Part shown: piece after piece, positions 8,217 to 17,088 of the stretch
Position numbering within the stretch: position 1 is the stretch's first letter
Layout of the letters: each line of letters begins with the position of its first letter
Assembly: GCF_000012365.1 (NCBI RefSeq)
Contig: NC_007651.1
Span: forward strand, 1,054,001-1,118,000
Direction: 5' to 3'
DNA length: 64,000 bases
From: Burkholderia thailandensis E264
Lineage (GTDB): Bacteria; Pseudomonadota; Gammaproteobacteria; Burkholderiales; Burkholderiaceae
Notes under the pieces: generated by a model
What the model was told of the DNA's origin: nothing
Database searches by the model: none
What the model saw: only the letters and a program-made list of their open reading frames with translations
Made by a program: the position numbers and the translations under genes

Positions 8217-10199
8217 ATGTCCACGAAAAAGCCCGCAGCGGCCTATAGCGAAGCATCGATCAAGGTGCTGAAGGGCCTCGAGCCCGTCAAGCAGCGGCCC
8301 GGCATGTATACGCGCACCGAGAATCCGCTGCACATCATCCAGGAAGTGATCGACAACGCGTCCGACGAGGCGTTGGGCGGTTTCGGCAAGCAGATCACGG
8401 TCACGCTGCACCCCGATCAATCGGTGTCCGTCGAGGACGACGGGCGCGGCATTCCGTTCGGGCTGCATCCGGAGGAGAAGGTGCCCGTCGTCGAGATCGT
8501 GTTCACGCGGCTGCACGCCGGCGGCAAGTTCGACAAGGCGAAGGGCGGCGCGTATACGTTCTCGGGCGGCCTGCACGGCGTCGGCGTGTCGGTGACGAAC
8601 GCGCTCGCGACGCGGCTCGACGTGACCGTCTGGCGCGACGGCAAGATCGCGCAGCTCGGCTTCGCCGACGGCGACGTCGTCAAGCCGCTCGCGACGCAAG
8701 GTGCGGGCCGCGGCGAGAAGAAATCCGGCACGCGCGTGACCGTGTGGCCGAATCCGAAGTACTTCGATTCGCCGAACCTGCCGCTCGGGGAACTGCAGCG
8801 GCTGCTGCGCTCGAAGGCGGTGCTGCTGCCGGGCGTCGAGGTCGTGCTCGTCAACGAGAAGACGGGCGAGCGGCAGAGCTGGAAATACGAGGATGGCCTG
8901 CGCGGCTATCTGCTCGACGAGATGAACGGCAGCGAGCTCCTGATCCCGCTCTTCGAAGGCGAGCGCTTCGCCGATTCGCGCTCGGGCGACGACACGTTCG
9001 CCGAGGGCGAGGGCGCGTCGTGGGTCGTCGCGTGGAGCGAGGAAGGCTCGCTCGTGCGCGAGTCGTATGTGAACCTGATTCCGACACCCGCGGGCGGCAC
9101 GCACGAATCCGGCCTGCGCGACGGCCTCTATCAGGCGGTGAAGAGCTTCGTCGAGCTGCACAACCTGCAGCCGAAGGGCGTGAAGCTGCTCGCGGAGGAC
9201 GTGTTCGCGCGCGTGTCGTTCGTGCTGTCGGCGAAGGTGCTCGATCCGCAGTTCCAAGGGCAGATCAAGGAGCGCCTGAACAGCCGCGACGCGGTGAAGC
9301 TCGTGTCGTCGTTCACGCGCCCGGCGCTCGAGCTGTGGCTCAATCAGCACGTCGAGCACGGCAAGAAGCTCGCGGAGCTCGTGATCAAGCAGGCGCAGGC
9401 GCGCACGCGCGCGGGCCAGAAAATCGAGAAGAAGAAGAGCTCCGGCGTCGCGGTGCTGCCCGGCAAGCTGACCGATTGCGAAACCGAGGACATCGCGCGC
9501 AACGAGCTTTTCCTCGTCGAGGGCGATTCGGCGGGCGGCTCGGCGAAGATGGGCCGCGACAAGGAATATCAGGCGATCCTGCCGCTGCGCGGCAAGGTGC
9601 TCAACACGTGGGAGACCGAGCGCGACCGCCTGTTCGCGAACAACGAGGTGCACGACATCTCGGTGGCGATCGGCGTCGATCCGCACGGCCCGGACGACAG
9701 CGTCGACGTGTCGAACCTGCGCTACGGCAAGATCTGCATCCTGTCGGACGCGGACGTCGACGGCGCGCACATCCAGGTGTTGCTGCTCACGCTGTTCTTC
9801 AAGCATTTCCCGCAACTGATCGAGCGCGGCCACGTGTTCGTCGCGCGGCCGCCGCTTTTCCGGGTCGACGCGCCCGCGCGCGGCAAGAAGCCCGCGCAGA
9901 AGCTCTACGCGCTCGACGAGGGCGAGCTCGAGGCGATCCTCGACAAGCTGCGCAAGGACGGCGTGCGCGAATCGCAATGGACGATCAGCCGCTTCAAGGG
10001 CTTGGGCGAGATGAGCGCCGAGCAGCTGTGGGACACGACGATGAACCCCGACACGCGCCGCCTGATGCCCGTCGCGCTCGGCGAGCTCGACTTCGAGGCG
10101 ACGGTGGCGCGGATGACGATGCTGATGGGCAAGGGCGAAGCCGCCGCGCGCCGCAACTGGCTCGAGGAAAAGGGCAACGAAGTCGAAGCGGATATCTGA
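8217..10199 (+). CDS. parE: DNA topoisomerase IV subunit B
   Basis: A 660-residue type IIA topoisomerase ATPase subunit. The GHKL ATP site is seen in EVIDNASDEALGG, VEDDGRGIPFG and LHAGGKFDK, and the K-loop region in GLHGVGVSVTNAL. The TOPRIM domain carries EGDSAGGSAKMGRD, LPLRGKVLN and DADVDGAHI, the magnesium-binding acidic set. Length and the absence of a GyrB-type insert identify ParE rather than GyrB, and parC follows after 58 bases. With ParC it decatenates daughter chromosomes. The start at 8217 gives MSTKKPAAAYSEASIKVLKG, the normal N-terminus. Confidence 0.97.
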   Translation: MSTKKPAAAYSEASIKVLKGLEPVKQRPGMYTRTENPLHIIQEVIDNASDEALGGFGKQITVTLHPDQSVSVEDDGRGIPFGLHPEEKVPVVEIVFTRLHAGGKFDKAKGGAYTFSGGLHGVGVSVTNALATRLDVTVWRDGKIAQLGFADGDVVKPLATQGAGRGEKKSGTRVTVWPNPKYFDSPNLPLGELQRLLRSKAVLLPGVEVVLVNEKTGERQSWKYEDGLRGYLLDEMNGSELLIPLFEGERFADSRSGDDTFAEGEGASWVVAWSEEGSLVRESYVNLIPTPAGGTHESGLRDGLYQAVKSFVELHNLQPKGVKLLAEDVFARVSFVLSAKVLDPQFQGQIKERLNSRDAVKLVSSFTRPALELWLNQHVEHGKKLAELVIKQAQARTRAGQKIEKKKSSGVAVLPGKLTDCETEDIARNELFLVEGDSAGGSAKMGRDKEYQAILPLRGKVLNTWETERDRLFANNEVHDISVAIGVDPHGPDDSVDVSNLRYGKICILSDADVDGAHIQVLLLTLFFKHFPQLIERGHVFVARPPLFRVDAPARGKKPAQKLYALDEGELEAILDKLRKDGVRESQWTISRFKGLGEMSAEQLWDTTMNPDTRRLMPVALGELDFEATVARMTMLMGKGEAAARRNWLEEKGNEVEADI

Positions 10200-10257
10200 G
10201 CGCGGCCGGGCGCGCGCCCGGCTACGCACGCATCGCATATACGGACACGAAATCTAG

Positions 10258-12576
10258 ATGGACGACAATACTCCCGATCTTTTCGCCGAGCCGGCCGCGC
10301 CCGAGGGCGATTTCCTCACGCTCGGCCGCTACGCGGAGCGCCAGTATCTCGACTACGCGGTGAGCGTCGTCAAGGGGCGCGCGCTGCCCGACGTGAGCGA
10401 CGGCCAGAAGCCCGTGCAGCGCCGGATTCTCTACGCGATGAACGAGATGGGCCTCGGCGACAACGCGAAGCCCGTGAAGTCCGCGCGCGTCGTCGGCGAC
10501 GTGCTCGGCAAGTATCACCCGCACGGCGACCAGTCCGCGTACGACGCGCTCGTGCGTCTCGCGCAGGATTTCTCGATGCGCTATCCGCTGATCGACGGGC
10601 AGGGCAACTTCGGCTCGCGCGACGGCGACGGCGCGGCGGCGATGCGCTACACCGAAGCGCGCCTCACGCCGATCGCGAAGCTCCTCCTCGACGAGATCGA
10701 CGAGGGCACGGTCGACTTCATGCCGAACTACGACGGCTCGTTCGACGAGCCGAAGCTGTTGCCGGCCCGGCTGCCGTTCGTGCTGCTGAACGGCGCGTCG
10801 GGGATCGCGGTCGGTCTTGCCACGGAGATCCCGTCGCACAACCTGCGCGAGGTCGCGGCCGCCGCGGTCGCGCTGATCCGCCATCCCGCGCTGCCGCACG
10901 CGGAGCTGATGCAGCTCGTGCCGGGGCCGGACTTTCCGGGCGGCGGCCAGATCATCTCGAGCGACGCGGAGATTTCCGCCGCGTACGAAACCGGCCGCGG
11001 CAGCCTGAAGGTGCGCGCGCGCTGGAAGATCGAGGATCTCGCGCGCGGCCAGTGGCAGCTCGTCGTCACCGAATTGCCGCCGAACACGTCGTGCCAGAAG
11101 GTGCTCGAGGAAATCGAGGAACTGACGAACCCGAAGCTCAAGGCGGGCAAGAAGACGCTCACGCAGGAGCAGATCAACACGAAGAAGACGATGCTCGATT
11201 TGCTCGACGCGGTGCGCGACGAGTCGGGCAAGGACGCCCCCGTGCGGCTCGTGTTCGAGCCGAAGACGCGCACGATCGATCAGACCGAATTCGTGAACTC
11301 GCTGCTCGCGCACACGAGCCTCGAATCGAACGCGGCGCTCAATCTCGTGATGATCGGCGAGGACGGGCGGCCCGCGCAGAAGGGGCTCGCGTCGATCCTC
11401 GGCGAATGGGTGCGGTTCCGCCAGGCCACCGTCACGCGGCGCTGCCGCCACCGGCTCGGCAAGGTGAACGACCGGATCCACATCCTCGAAGGGCGGATGA
11501 TCGTCTTCCTGAACATCGACGAGGTGATCCGCATCATCCGCGAGGCCGATGAGCCGAAGGCCGCGCTCATCAGCGCGTTCGGCCTCACCGAGCGGCAGGC
11601 CGACGACATTCTCGAAATCCGGCTGCGCCAGTTGGCGCGGCTCGAGAAGATCAAGATCGAGAAGGAGCTTGAAGAGCTGCGCGCGGAGAAGGCGAAGCTC
11701 GAGGAACTGCTCGCGAACGAGAGCGCGATGAAGCGGCTGATGATCAAGGAGATCGAGGCCGATGCGAAGCAGTACGGCGACGAGCGCCGCACGCTGATTC
11801 AGCAGGAGAAGCGCGCGACGTTCGAGGCGAAGGTCGTCGACGAGCCGGTGACGGTCGTCGTGTCGCAGAAGGGCTGGGTGCGCGCGTTGAAGGGCCACGG
11901 GCTCGATCCGGCGAGCTTCTCGTTCAAGGCGGGCGACGGCCTGTACGCGGCGTTCCAGTGCCGCACGCCTGACACGCTGATCGCATGGGGCAGCACGGGC
12001 CGCGTGTATTCGGTGGCCGTCCAGGTGCTGCCCGGCGGGCGCGGCGACGGCGTGCCCGTCACGTCGCTGATCGAGCTCGAATCGGGCTCGCATCTGCTGC
12101 ACTACTTCGCGGCGCCCGCCGAGCAGCCGCTCTTGCTCGCGTCGAGCAACGGTTTCGGCTTCATCGCGAAGATCGGCGACATGGTGAGCCGCGTGAAGGC
12201 GGGCAAGTCGTTCATGACGATCGACACGGGCGCGGCGCCGCTCGCGCCGATGCCGGTGCTGCCGGATGCGTCGCAGGTCGCGTGCCTGTCGAGCGGCGGG
12301 CGCCTGCTCGTGTTCGGCATGGACGAGATGAAGACGCTCTCGGGCGGCGGGCGTGGCGTGATCCTGATGGCGCTCGACGCGAAGGAAACGCTCGTGCAGG
12401 CGCTTGCGATCGACGCGGCGGGCGTTGTGCTGACGGGCACGGGCCGCGGAGGCAAGGCGCAGGAAGAGGCGCTCGCGGGCGGCGCGCTCGAGCCGCACGT
12501 CGGCAAGCGGGCGCGCAAGGGGCGTGCGCCGGACACACGGCTGAAGGTGAGCGGGCTGCGCCCGGTGCTCGGCTGA
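10258..12576 (+). CDS. parC: DNA topoisomerase IV subunit A
   Basis: A 772-residue breakage-reunion subunit. The catalytic tyrosine is Tyr131 in AMRYTEARL. The quinolone-resistance region reads [15 protein letters not shown] (84-98), so Gln92 occupies the position of E. coli ParC Ser80 and Asp96 that of Glu84. A coiled coil follows (about 480-510, rich in Glu/Lys/Leu), then a beta-pinwheel C-terminal domain of GyrA-box type repeats ending near residue 745. It forms the A2B2 enzyme with the ParE encoded just upstream. The two genes probably share one transcript. Confidence 0.97.
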   Translation: MDDNTPDLFAEPAAPEGDFLTLGRYAERQYLDYAVSVVKGRALPDVSDGQKPVQRRILYAMNEMGLGDNAKPVKSARVVGDVLGKYHPHGDQSAYDALVRLAQDFSMRYPLIDGQGNFGSRDGDGAAAMRYTEARLTPIAKLLLDEIDEGTVDFMPNYDGSFDEPKLLPARLPFVLLNGASGIAVGLATEIPSHNLREVAAAAVALIRHPALPHAELMQLVPGPDFPGGGQIISSDAEISAAYETGRGSLKVRARWKIEDLARGQWQLVVTELPPNTSCQKVLEEIEELTNPKLKAGKKTLTQEQINTKKTMLDLLDAVRDESGKDAPVRLVFEPKTRTIDQTEFVNSLLAHTSLESNAALNLVMIGEDGRPAQKGLASILGEWVRFRQATVTRRCRHRLGKVNDRIHILEGRMIVFLNIDEVIRIIREADEPKAALISAFGLTERQADDILEIRLRQLARLEKIKIEKELEELRAEKAKLEELLANESAMKRLMIKEIEADAKQYGDERRTLIQQEKRATFEAKVVDEPVTVVVSQKGWVRALKGHGLDPASFSFKAGDGLYAAFQCRTPDTLIAWGSTGRVYSVAVQVLPGGRGDGVPVTSLIELESGSHLLHYFAAPAEQPLLLASSNGFGFIAKIGDMVSRVKAGKSFMTIDTGAAPLAPMPVLPDASQVACLSSGGRLLVFGMDEMKTLSGGGRGVILMALDAKETLVQALAIDAAGVVLTGTGRGGKAQEEALAGGALEPHVGKRARKGRAPDTRLKVSGLRPVLG

Positions 12577-13069
12577 GCTTGCCGGGCCGCGCGGAGCCGC
12601 GCTGACGGGGCGTGAGCCGGGCGGCGCGCTAGGGCGGCGCGTCGGGCGGGCGTCGGTGAGCGAGGCCTTTGCTTTGCGCCGCTCCGCTCCGCGAGCGTCG
12701 ACCGAGTTTGCGGTTGGCAAGCCGTGACGGAGTACGCTGCCGCGAGCCGCGCGCATCGCCTCTTGTCATCGTTCGTCATCTTTTTCGATCGGGACTAGGG
12801 CGGTGCGTGCCGCGCGCCGACACAAACTTACACGCCCATCGCGCTTGCCCCCAATCGCTCGGCATTCGAACCCGCGCATCGCCGGTTCGCACGCAATCGG
12901 GGCGAACGAGCGAACGACACGCCGCTAAGGCTGCGCACCGATAAAACACAACCCGCGCACATTGCGCTGAACCGCCATGCGTCACGGCTGTCGAACGCGA
13001 TCGACGTCTCGCGCGCGGTGCGTTCCAGCAGCGCACCGGTCACCCGAAAACTAAAAAGGATCCCCCATC
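12577..13069. other. 493-base gap after parC
   Basis: No coding frame with recognisable protein character. It is GC-rich on the parC side and slightly less so near 12770-12960. A ribosome site (AAAAAGGA) sits at the right end before the CopD gene. I see no clear terminator, RNA or mobile element. Confidence 0.5.
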
Positions 13070-13528
13070 ATGTCTCACGCTATCGCCGTTGCCTTGTTTC
13101 TTCATCTGCTGGCGGTTGCCGTGTGGGTCGGCGGCATGGCGTTCGCGAACTTCTGCCTGCGTCCCGCGCTGTCGGACCTGTCGCCGCAGTTGCGCCTGCC
13201 GCTCGTCGAGGCCGTGTTCGGCCGCTTCTTCAACTGGGTCGCGGGCTCGGTGATCGTGATTCTGCTCACGGGCGGGTTCCTGCTCATGCAATTCGGCGGC
13301 GCGCATGCGACGTGGCCGCTGCACGCGATGGCCGGGCTCGGCGTCGTGATGATGCTGATTTACGGGCATATCCGCTTCGCGCTGTTCCCGCGCATCCGCC
13401 GCGCGGTGCAGGCGCAGAACTGGCCGGACGGCGCGCGCGCGGTCAATGCGGTGCGCCTGCTCGTGATCGTCAACCTCGTGCTCGGCGTCGTGACGATCGG
13501 CGCGGCCGTGCTGTCGCGCGGCTTCTGA
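13070..13528 (+). CDS. CopD family integral membrane protein
   Basis: A 152-residue protein with four hydrophobic helices (roughly 4-24, 60-82, 90-112, 130-150). The first helix carries LFLHLLAVAVWVGGMAF with His12 and the WxGG turn, the hallmark of CopD/PcoD-like membrane domains, which place histidines in the membrane for copper or heme. The ATG is preceded by AAAAAGGA. It stands alone between parC and a convergent LysR gene. Copper uptake is the usual guess for the family, but the short stand-alone form is uncharacterised as far as I know. A 14-bp duplication overlaps its stop codon. Confidence 0.8.
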   Translation: MSHAIAVALFLHLLAVAVWVGGMAFANFCLRPALSDLSPQLRLPLVEAVFGRFFNWVAGSVIVILLTGGFLLMQFGGAHATWPLHAMAGLGVVMMLIYGHIRFALFPRIRRAVQAQNWPDGARAVNAVRLLVIVNLVLGVVTIGAAVLSRGF

Positions 13529-13545
13529 CGTGCGGCTTCTGACGT
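13518..13545 (+). repeat. 14-bp tandem duplication over the copD stop codon
   Basis: GCGGCTTCTGACGT occurs twice in direct succession (13518-13531, 13532-13545). The first copy encodes the last residues and stop of the CopD-like protein and the second repeats them, stop codon included, just downstream. Confidence 0.85.
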
Positions 13546-13624
13546 GCGCGGGCGCGCCGTGCACAGCCGGTCTCGTTCACGGCCGCTGCAGCAGTCGCGG
13601 CCGTCGCAATCGCCGCCGCGCGCA

Positions 13625-14509
13625 TCATGCGGCGAGCATCGTCTCCAGCAGCCATGAGCCGGCTGGCCCGAGCGGCTGGCCGCGCGACCACACCGCATCC
13701 ACCGGCACGCGCCGCGGCCAGCCGCGCGCATTGAGCTCGACGAGCCGCTCGCGCGCGAAGTGCTCGACCATCCAGCGCGGCAGTTCCGCCCAGCCGAAGC
13801 CCGCCACCGCCATTTCCATCAATTGCAGGTAGCTCGGCGCGAGCCAGCAGCGCCGTCCCGCGACGAGCCCCGTTTCGATCCGCTCGCCGCGCGGCGCGAC
13901 GTAGGTATTCAGGCGCAGCTCGCGCGCGTCGTGCAGCGCGGCGAGCGGCACTTCGGCGTCGCCATGCGCGGCGAGCGGGTGCTGCGGGCCGACGTAGAGC
14001 CCGATTTCCGAGCGCTCGGCGACCGTCGCCGTGCCGATGTCGGGCGGGTAGGTGCTGCGCGCCGCCATCAGCCCGAGCTGTGCGCGGCCTTGCTGGATCA
14101 GGTCGAGCACGTCGTCGTGCTCGGCGATCTGGCATTCGAATTCGAGCGTCGGAAAGCGGCGGTCGAGCGCCGCGAGCGTTTCCTCGTACCGGCTCGATTG
14201 ATAGGTGTCCGACACGACGAGCGTGAGGCGCGCTTCCTCGCCGCCCGCGAGGCGCGCGGCGACCTGATCGATCGCCTCGCTCGCCTCGAGCACGCGCTGG
14301 ACTTCGGGCAACAGCGCGCGGGCGGCGTCGGTCAGCGTCGGCTGGCGCGTCGAGCGATCGAACAGCGTGACGCCGAGATCGATCTCGAGGTTCGCGATCG
14401 CTTCGCTGACGGTCGATTGCCGCTTGCCGAGCTTGCGCGCGGCGGCCGAGAACGAGCCGAGGTTCGCGGCCTCGGCGAACGCGAGCAGCGCTTCCGGAGA
14501 GTGGCGCAT
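13625..14509 (-). CDS. LysR-type regulator, probably of the PACE pump gene
   Basis: A 294-residue LysR-type transcription factor. Residues 1-60 form the winged helix-turn-helix (LLAFAEAANLGSFSAAARKL, STVSEAIANLEIDLGVTLFDR), followed by the linker helix and a periplasmic-binding-like effector domain from about residue 90. It diverges from the PACE efflux gene. The same arrangement is known for AceR and AceI in Acinetobacter, where the LysR protein senses chlorhexidine or polyamines and activates the pump. A T-N11-A dyad lies in the shared intergenic region. The ligand here is unknown. Confidence 0.88.
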   Translation of the reverse strand: MRHSPEALLAFAEAANLGSFSAAARKLGKRQSTVSEAIANLEIDLGVTLFDRSTRQPTLTDAARALLPEVQRVLEASEAIDQVAARLAGGEEARLTLVVSDTYQSSRYEETLAALDRRFPTLEFECQIAEHDDVLDLIQQGRAQLGLMAARSTYPPDIGTATVAERSEIGLYVGPQHPLAAHGDAEVPLAALHDARELRLNTYVAPRGERIETGLVAGRRCWLAPSYLQLMEMAVAGFGWAELPRWMVEHFARERLVELNARGWPRRVPVDAVWSRGQPLGPAGSWLLETMLAA

Positions 14510-14529
14510 CGCGAATGCTCCTTTGATGT

Positions 14530-14544
14530 ATCGGAAAAACCGAT
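14530..14544. promoter_or_regulatory. LysR-box dyad between the LysR and PACE genes
   Basis: ATCGG-AAAAA-CCGAT is a perfect 5-bp inverted repeat with a 5-base spacer. It contains the T-N11-A core (14531-14543) expected for LysR proteins and sits 20 bases upstream of the LysR start and 70 bases before the PACE start. Confidence 0.6.
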
Positions 14545-14614
14545 CATATCAAACTGGATGAATACGGTTAATCCGATGAAAATGGTGCCATCTCGTTGAC
14601 TGATGGAGCTTCAC

Positions 14615-15070
14615 ATGCAAATGCAAATGGCCAAACTCGTGCCGGGGAAGACGCTGACCGAGCGCCTCGTGCACGCGCTCACGTTCGAAGTGACCGCGAT
14701 CGTGATCTGCGCGCCGATCGTCAGTTGGGTGCTGGGTCTTTCGCTCGTGCATGTGGGGGCGCTGACGGCGGCTGTATCGGTGATCGCGATGGGGTGGAAC
14801 GTCACGTTCAATGCGCTGTTCGAGCGGATCGAGCGCCGCTACCGGCTGACGCGTACGCTCGCGGTGCGCGCGGCGCACGCGATCGCATTCGAGCTCGGCC
14901 TCGTCGCGATGGCCCTGCCGCTCGCCGCGTGGTGGCTGGAGATCAGCCTGCTCGAGGCGCTGTTGCTCGATTTCGGCATTCTGCTGTTCTTCCTGCCGTA
15001 CACGTTCCTGTTCAATCTCGGCTACGACCGGCTGCGCGCACGCTGGATTGCGCAAAGGGTGGTGGCCTGA
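14615..15070 (+). CDS. PACE family multidrug efflux transporter (AceI-like)
   Basis: A 151-residue membrane protein made of two bacterial transmembrane pair units, four helices in all. Conserved PACE signatures are visible in both halves: ERLVHALTFEV with Glu25 (the AceI Glu15 equivalent), WNVTFNALFERIE, RAAHAIAFELGL, and LDFGILLFFLPYTFLFN with YDR. These proton-coupled pumps export biocides such as chlorhexidine and acriflavine and probably short polyamines. I start at 14615 because GGAG at 14605-14608 gives correct spacing; the ATG at 14603 overlaps that site. It diverges from a LysR gene and ends at a strong terminator. Confidence 0.92.
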   Translation: MQMQMAKLVPGKTLTERLVHALTFEVTAIVICAPIVSWVLGLSLVHVGALTAAVSVIAMGWNVTFNALFERIERRYRLTRTLAVRAAHAIAFELGLVAMALPLAAWWLEISLLEALLLDFGILLFFLPYTFLFNLGYDRLRARWIAQRVVA

Positions 15071-15110
15071 CGATGATCGGAATCCGAATCTTCTTCGATG
15101 GTCCCTTTCG

Positions 15111-15139
15111 AAAGCCGGCGCGATGCCGGCTTTTGTTTT
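15111..15139 (+). terminator. rho-independent terminator after the PACE gene
   Basis: A 9-bp stem, AAAGCCGGC (15111-15119) with GCCGGCTTT (15125-15133), a GCGAT loop and a T-rich tail (TTTTGTTTT). Confidence 0.9.
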
Positions 15140-15145
15140 TGGTGC

Positions 15146-15198
15146 GGCCGGTATAGGCACGGCCGGTATAGGCACCACCGGTATAGGCACGGCCGGTC
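15146..15198 (+). repeat. 15-bp tandem repeat
   Basis: GGCCGGTATAGGCAC occurs at 15146-15160 and 15161-15175, a variant beginning CACCG at 15176-15190, and a partial fourth copy follows. It lies just after a terminator in a non-coding stretch. Confidence 0.9.
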
Positions 15199-15265
15199 CG
15201 GGCGTGACGCGCGAATGCGCGTCGTGCCGCATCGAAGCGTTGACTGATACCGGCGCGCGCGGACC

Positions 15266-15451
15266 GTGAGCGGCGGCGGGCACGACGCGATTCATCTGGC
15301 GAAGCATTGCCCGAGTGCGATGGTGTTCATTCCGTGCGTCGGTGGACTGTCGCACAGCGAAGCCGAGGATGTGCTGCCCGGCGACGCGACGCGCGGCGCG
15401 AACGTGCTGCTCGGCGCGGTGCGCGATCGTGCGGGCATCGCCGGGCGATGA
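15266..15451 (+). pseudogene. C-terminal remnant of an M20 family amidohydrolase
   Basis: About 60 codons resemble the very end of N-carbamoyl-L-amino-acid hydrolase / allantoate amidohydrolase (AmaB/HyuC-type) enzymes: SGGGHDAIHLA with the metal-site His, then MVFIPCVGGLSHSEAEDV, then GANVLLGAV. The rest of such a protein (about 350 residues) is missing: upstream, the frame meets a stop at 15245 and then tandem repeats and a terminator. It is read as a decayed gene fragment. A short expressed peptide is unlikely, as no ribosome site is seen. Confidence 0.7.
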
Positions 15452-15729
15452 GTGCGGGTGCGGCGAATGTCAGGGGCTGGGGACCGGAAGGCGGCGCGTC
15501 GAACCGGCCGGCTCTCGTCGATGCGATGGGCCGCGGCGAGAGCGATGCCGATTCGATGATTGCGCGAGCGTCATGCATGTTCCGGCTTGGAGCGCCGGCC
15601 ATCGAAGGCGGACGCCGGTGCTGAACGCTGAGTGCCGAACGCCGAACGCCGAACGCCGAATGCGGCCCGCCCCCCACAAACCGATAACGGGCGACCCGCT
15701 CTCCGCCCATGCGACCCGAGGAAATCGAG
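15452..15729. repeat. gap with a 7-bp tandem repeat
   Basis: No gene is seen between the M20 remnant and the deacetylase gene. Four copies of GCCGAAC, the last ending in T, lie at 15634-15661, preceded by looser GAACGCTGA-type copies. Confidence 0.75.
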
Positions 15730-16752
15730 ATGCTGACGTACTTCCATCCCGACCAATCGCTGCATCATCCGCGCACGTACTTTTCGCGCGGCAGGATGCG
15801 CACGCCGCAGGAGGTGCCCGAGCGCGCGGCGCAACTCGTCGCGGCCGCGCTCGCGATGGGTTTTTCCGTGCGCGAGCCGGACGACTTCGGCATCGCGCCG
15901 ATCGCGGCCGTGCACGACATGAGCTACCTGCGCTTTCTCGAGACCGTGCATCGCGAATGGAAGAAGATGCCGCAGGACTGGGGCGATGAAGCGATGTTGA
16001 ACATCTTCGTGCGAGCGCCGAACGCGCTGCGCGGCATGCTTGCGCAAGCCGCCCGCCATCTCGCGGACGGCAGTCGCCCGGCCGGCGAGCACACGTGGCG
16101 GGCCGCGTACGGGTCCGCGCAGAGCGCGCTCGCCGCGGCGGCGGTGCGCGACGGCGCGCCCGAAGCGTACGCGCTGTGCCGGTCGCCGGGCCACCATGCG
16201 CGCGCGGACGCCGCGGGCGGGTTCTGCTATCTGAACAACGCGGCGATCGCTGCGCAGGCGCTGCGCGCGCGCCACGCACGCGTCGCGATCCTCGACGCCG
16301 ACATGCACCACGGGCAGGGTATCCAGGAGATCTTCTACGCGCGGCGCGACGTGCCGTACGTGTCGATCCACGGCGATCCGACGAACTTCTATCCGGCCGT
16401 GGCGGGCTTCGACGACGAGCGCGGCTCGGGCGACGGCTACGGCTACAACGTGAATCTGCCGATGCCGCACGGCTCGGGCGAGGCGGCGTTCTTCGAGCGC
16501 GCCGACGATGCACTGCGCGAACTGCGGCGCTTCGCGCCGGATGCGCTTGTGCTGTCGTTCGGCTTCGGCATTTATCGCGACGATCCGCAATCGCAGGTTG
16601 CTGTGACGACGCCGGGTTTCGGCCGGTTAGGCAACCTGATCGGCGCGCTGCGGCTGCCGACCGTGATCGTGCAGGAGGGCGGCTATCACATCGAGCGCCT
16701 CGAGGCGAACGCGCGGTCGTTCTTCGACGGATTCGGCGCGATGGGCGCTTGA
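15730..16752 (+). CDS. histone deacetylase-like amidohydrolase with a substituted zinc ligand
   Basis: A 340-residue protein of the arginase/deacetylase superfamily, close in layout to bacterial acetylpolyamine amidohydrolases and class II HDAC homologues. The active-site His pair is His155-His156 in SPGHHARAD. Zinc ligands Asp191 and His193 are in DADMHHG, and the transition-state Tyr is in QEGGYHIE. The third zinc ligand, normally Asp in a G-F-D motif, is Gly280 here (SFGFGIYRDDP), with codon GGC at 16567-16569. The enzyme may therefore be weakened, use another ligand, or be inactive. I start at 15730 (MLTYFHPDQS) because GAGGA lies 7 bases upstream; the ATG at 15709 adds seven unneeded residues. 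It has no operon partner. Confidence 0.88.
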   Translation: MLTYFHPDQSLHHPRTYFSRGRMRTPQEVPERAAQLVAAALAMGFSVREPDDFGIAPIAAVHDMSYLRFLETVHREWKKMPQDWGDEAMLNIFVRAPNALRGMLAQAARHLADGSRPAGEHTWRAAYGSAQSALAAAAVRDGAPEAYALCRSPGHHARADAAGGFCYLNNAAIAAQALRARHARVAILDADMHHGQGIQEIFYARRDVPYVSIHGDPTNFYPAVAGFDDERGSGDGYGYNVNLPMPHGSGEAAFFERADDALRELRRFAPDALVLSFGFGIYRDDPQSQVAVTTPGFGRLGNLIGALRLPTVIVQEGGYHIERLEANARSFFDGFGAMGA

Positions 16753-17088
16753 TGCGGCGTCGAGACGCACGCAGCCGAAGGCGTGCGGCCGGCAACGTGC
16801 GTTCGGCGCGACATGCGTTGTGGCGACGCGCATCGAGCTGCGCATGCGAAGCGGTAGCGGCGCGAGAAGCGGCAAAGCGGCAAAGCGGTGGAGCGCACCG
16901 TAGCGGCACGACGAGCGGGCAGTGGCGAGCGGAACGTCAGGGGGCAACGGCCGCGGGGTGACGTGCGGCGATCGAATGCAACACCCGAGCGCTGCCATCC
17001 AGCACGGCGACGAAGCGCGGCAAAGCTCGGCAGCCAGGCGCGACATCGGCGCGCCCGGCCGGCACGCCGCCACTCGGGCGAAGCGCGC
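16753..17088. other. 336-base gap between deacetylase and chrA
   Basis: A convergent intergenic region with no coding character. It holds a short imperfect repeat of AGCGGCAA near 16868-16886. No T-tailed hairpin was found. Confidence 0.5.
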
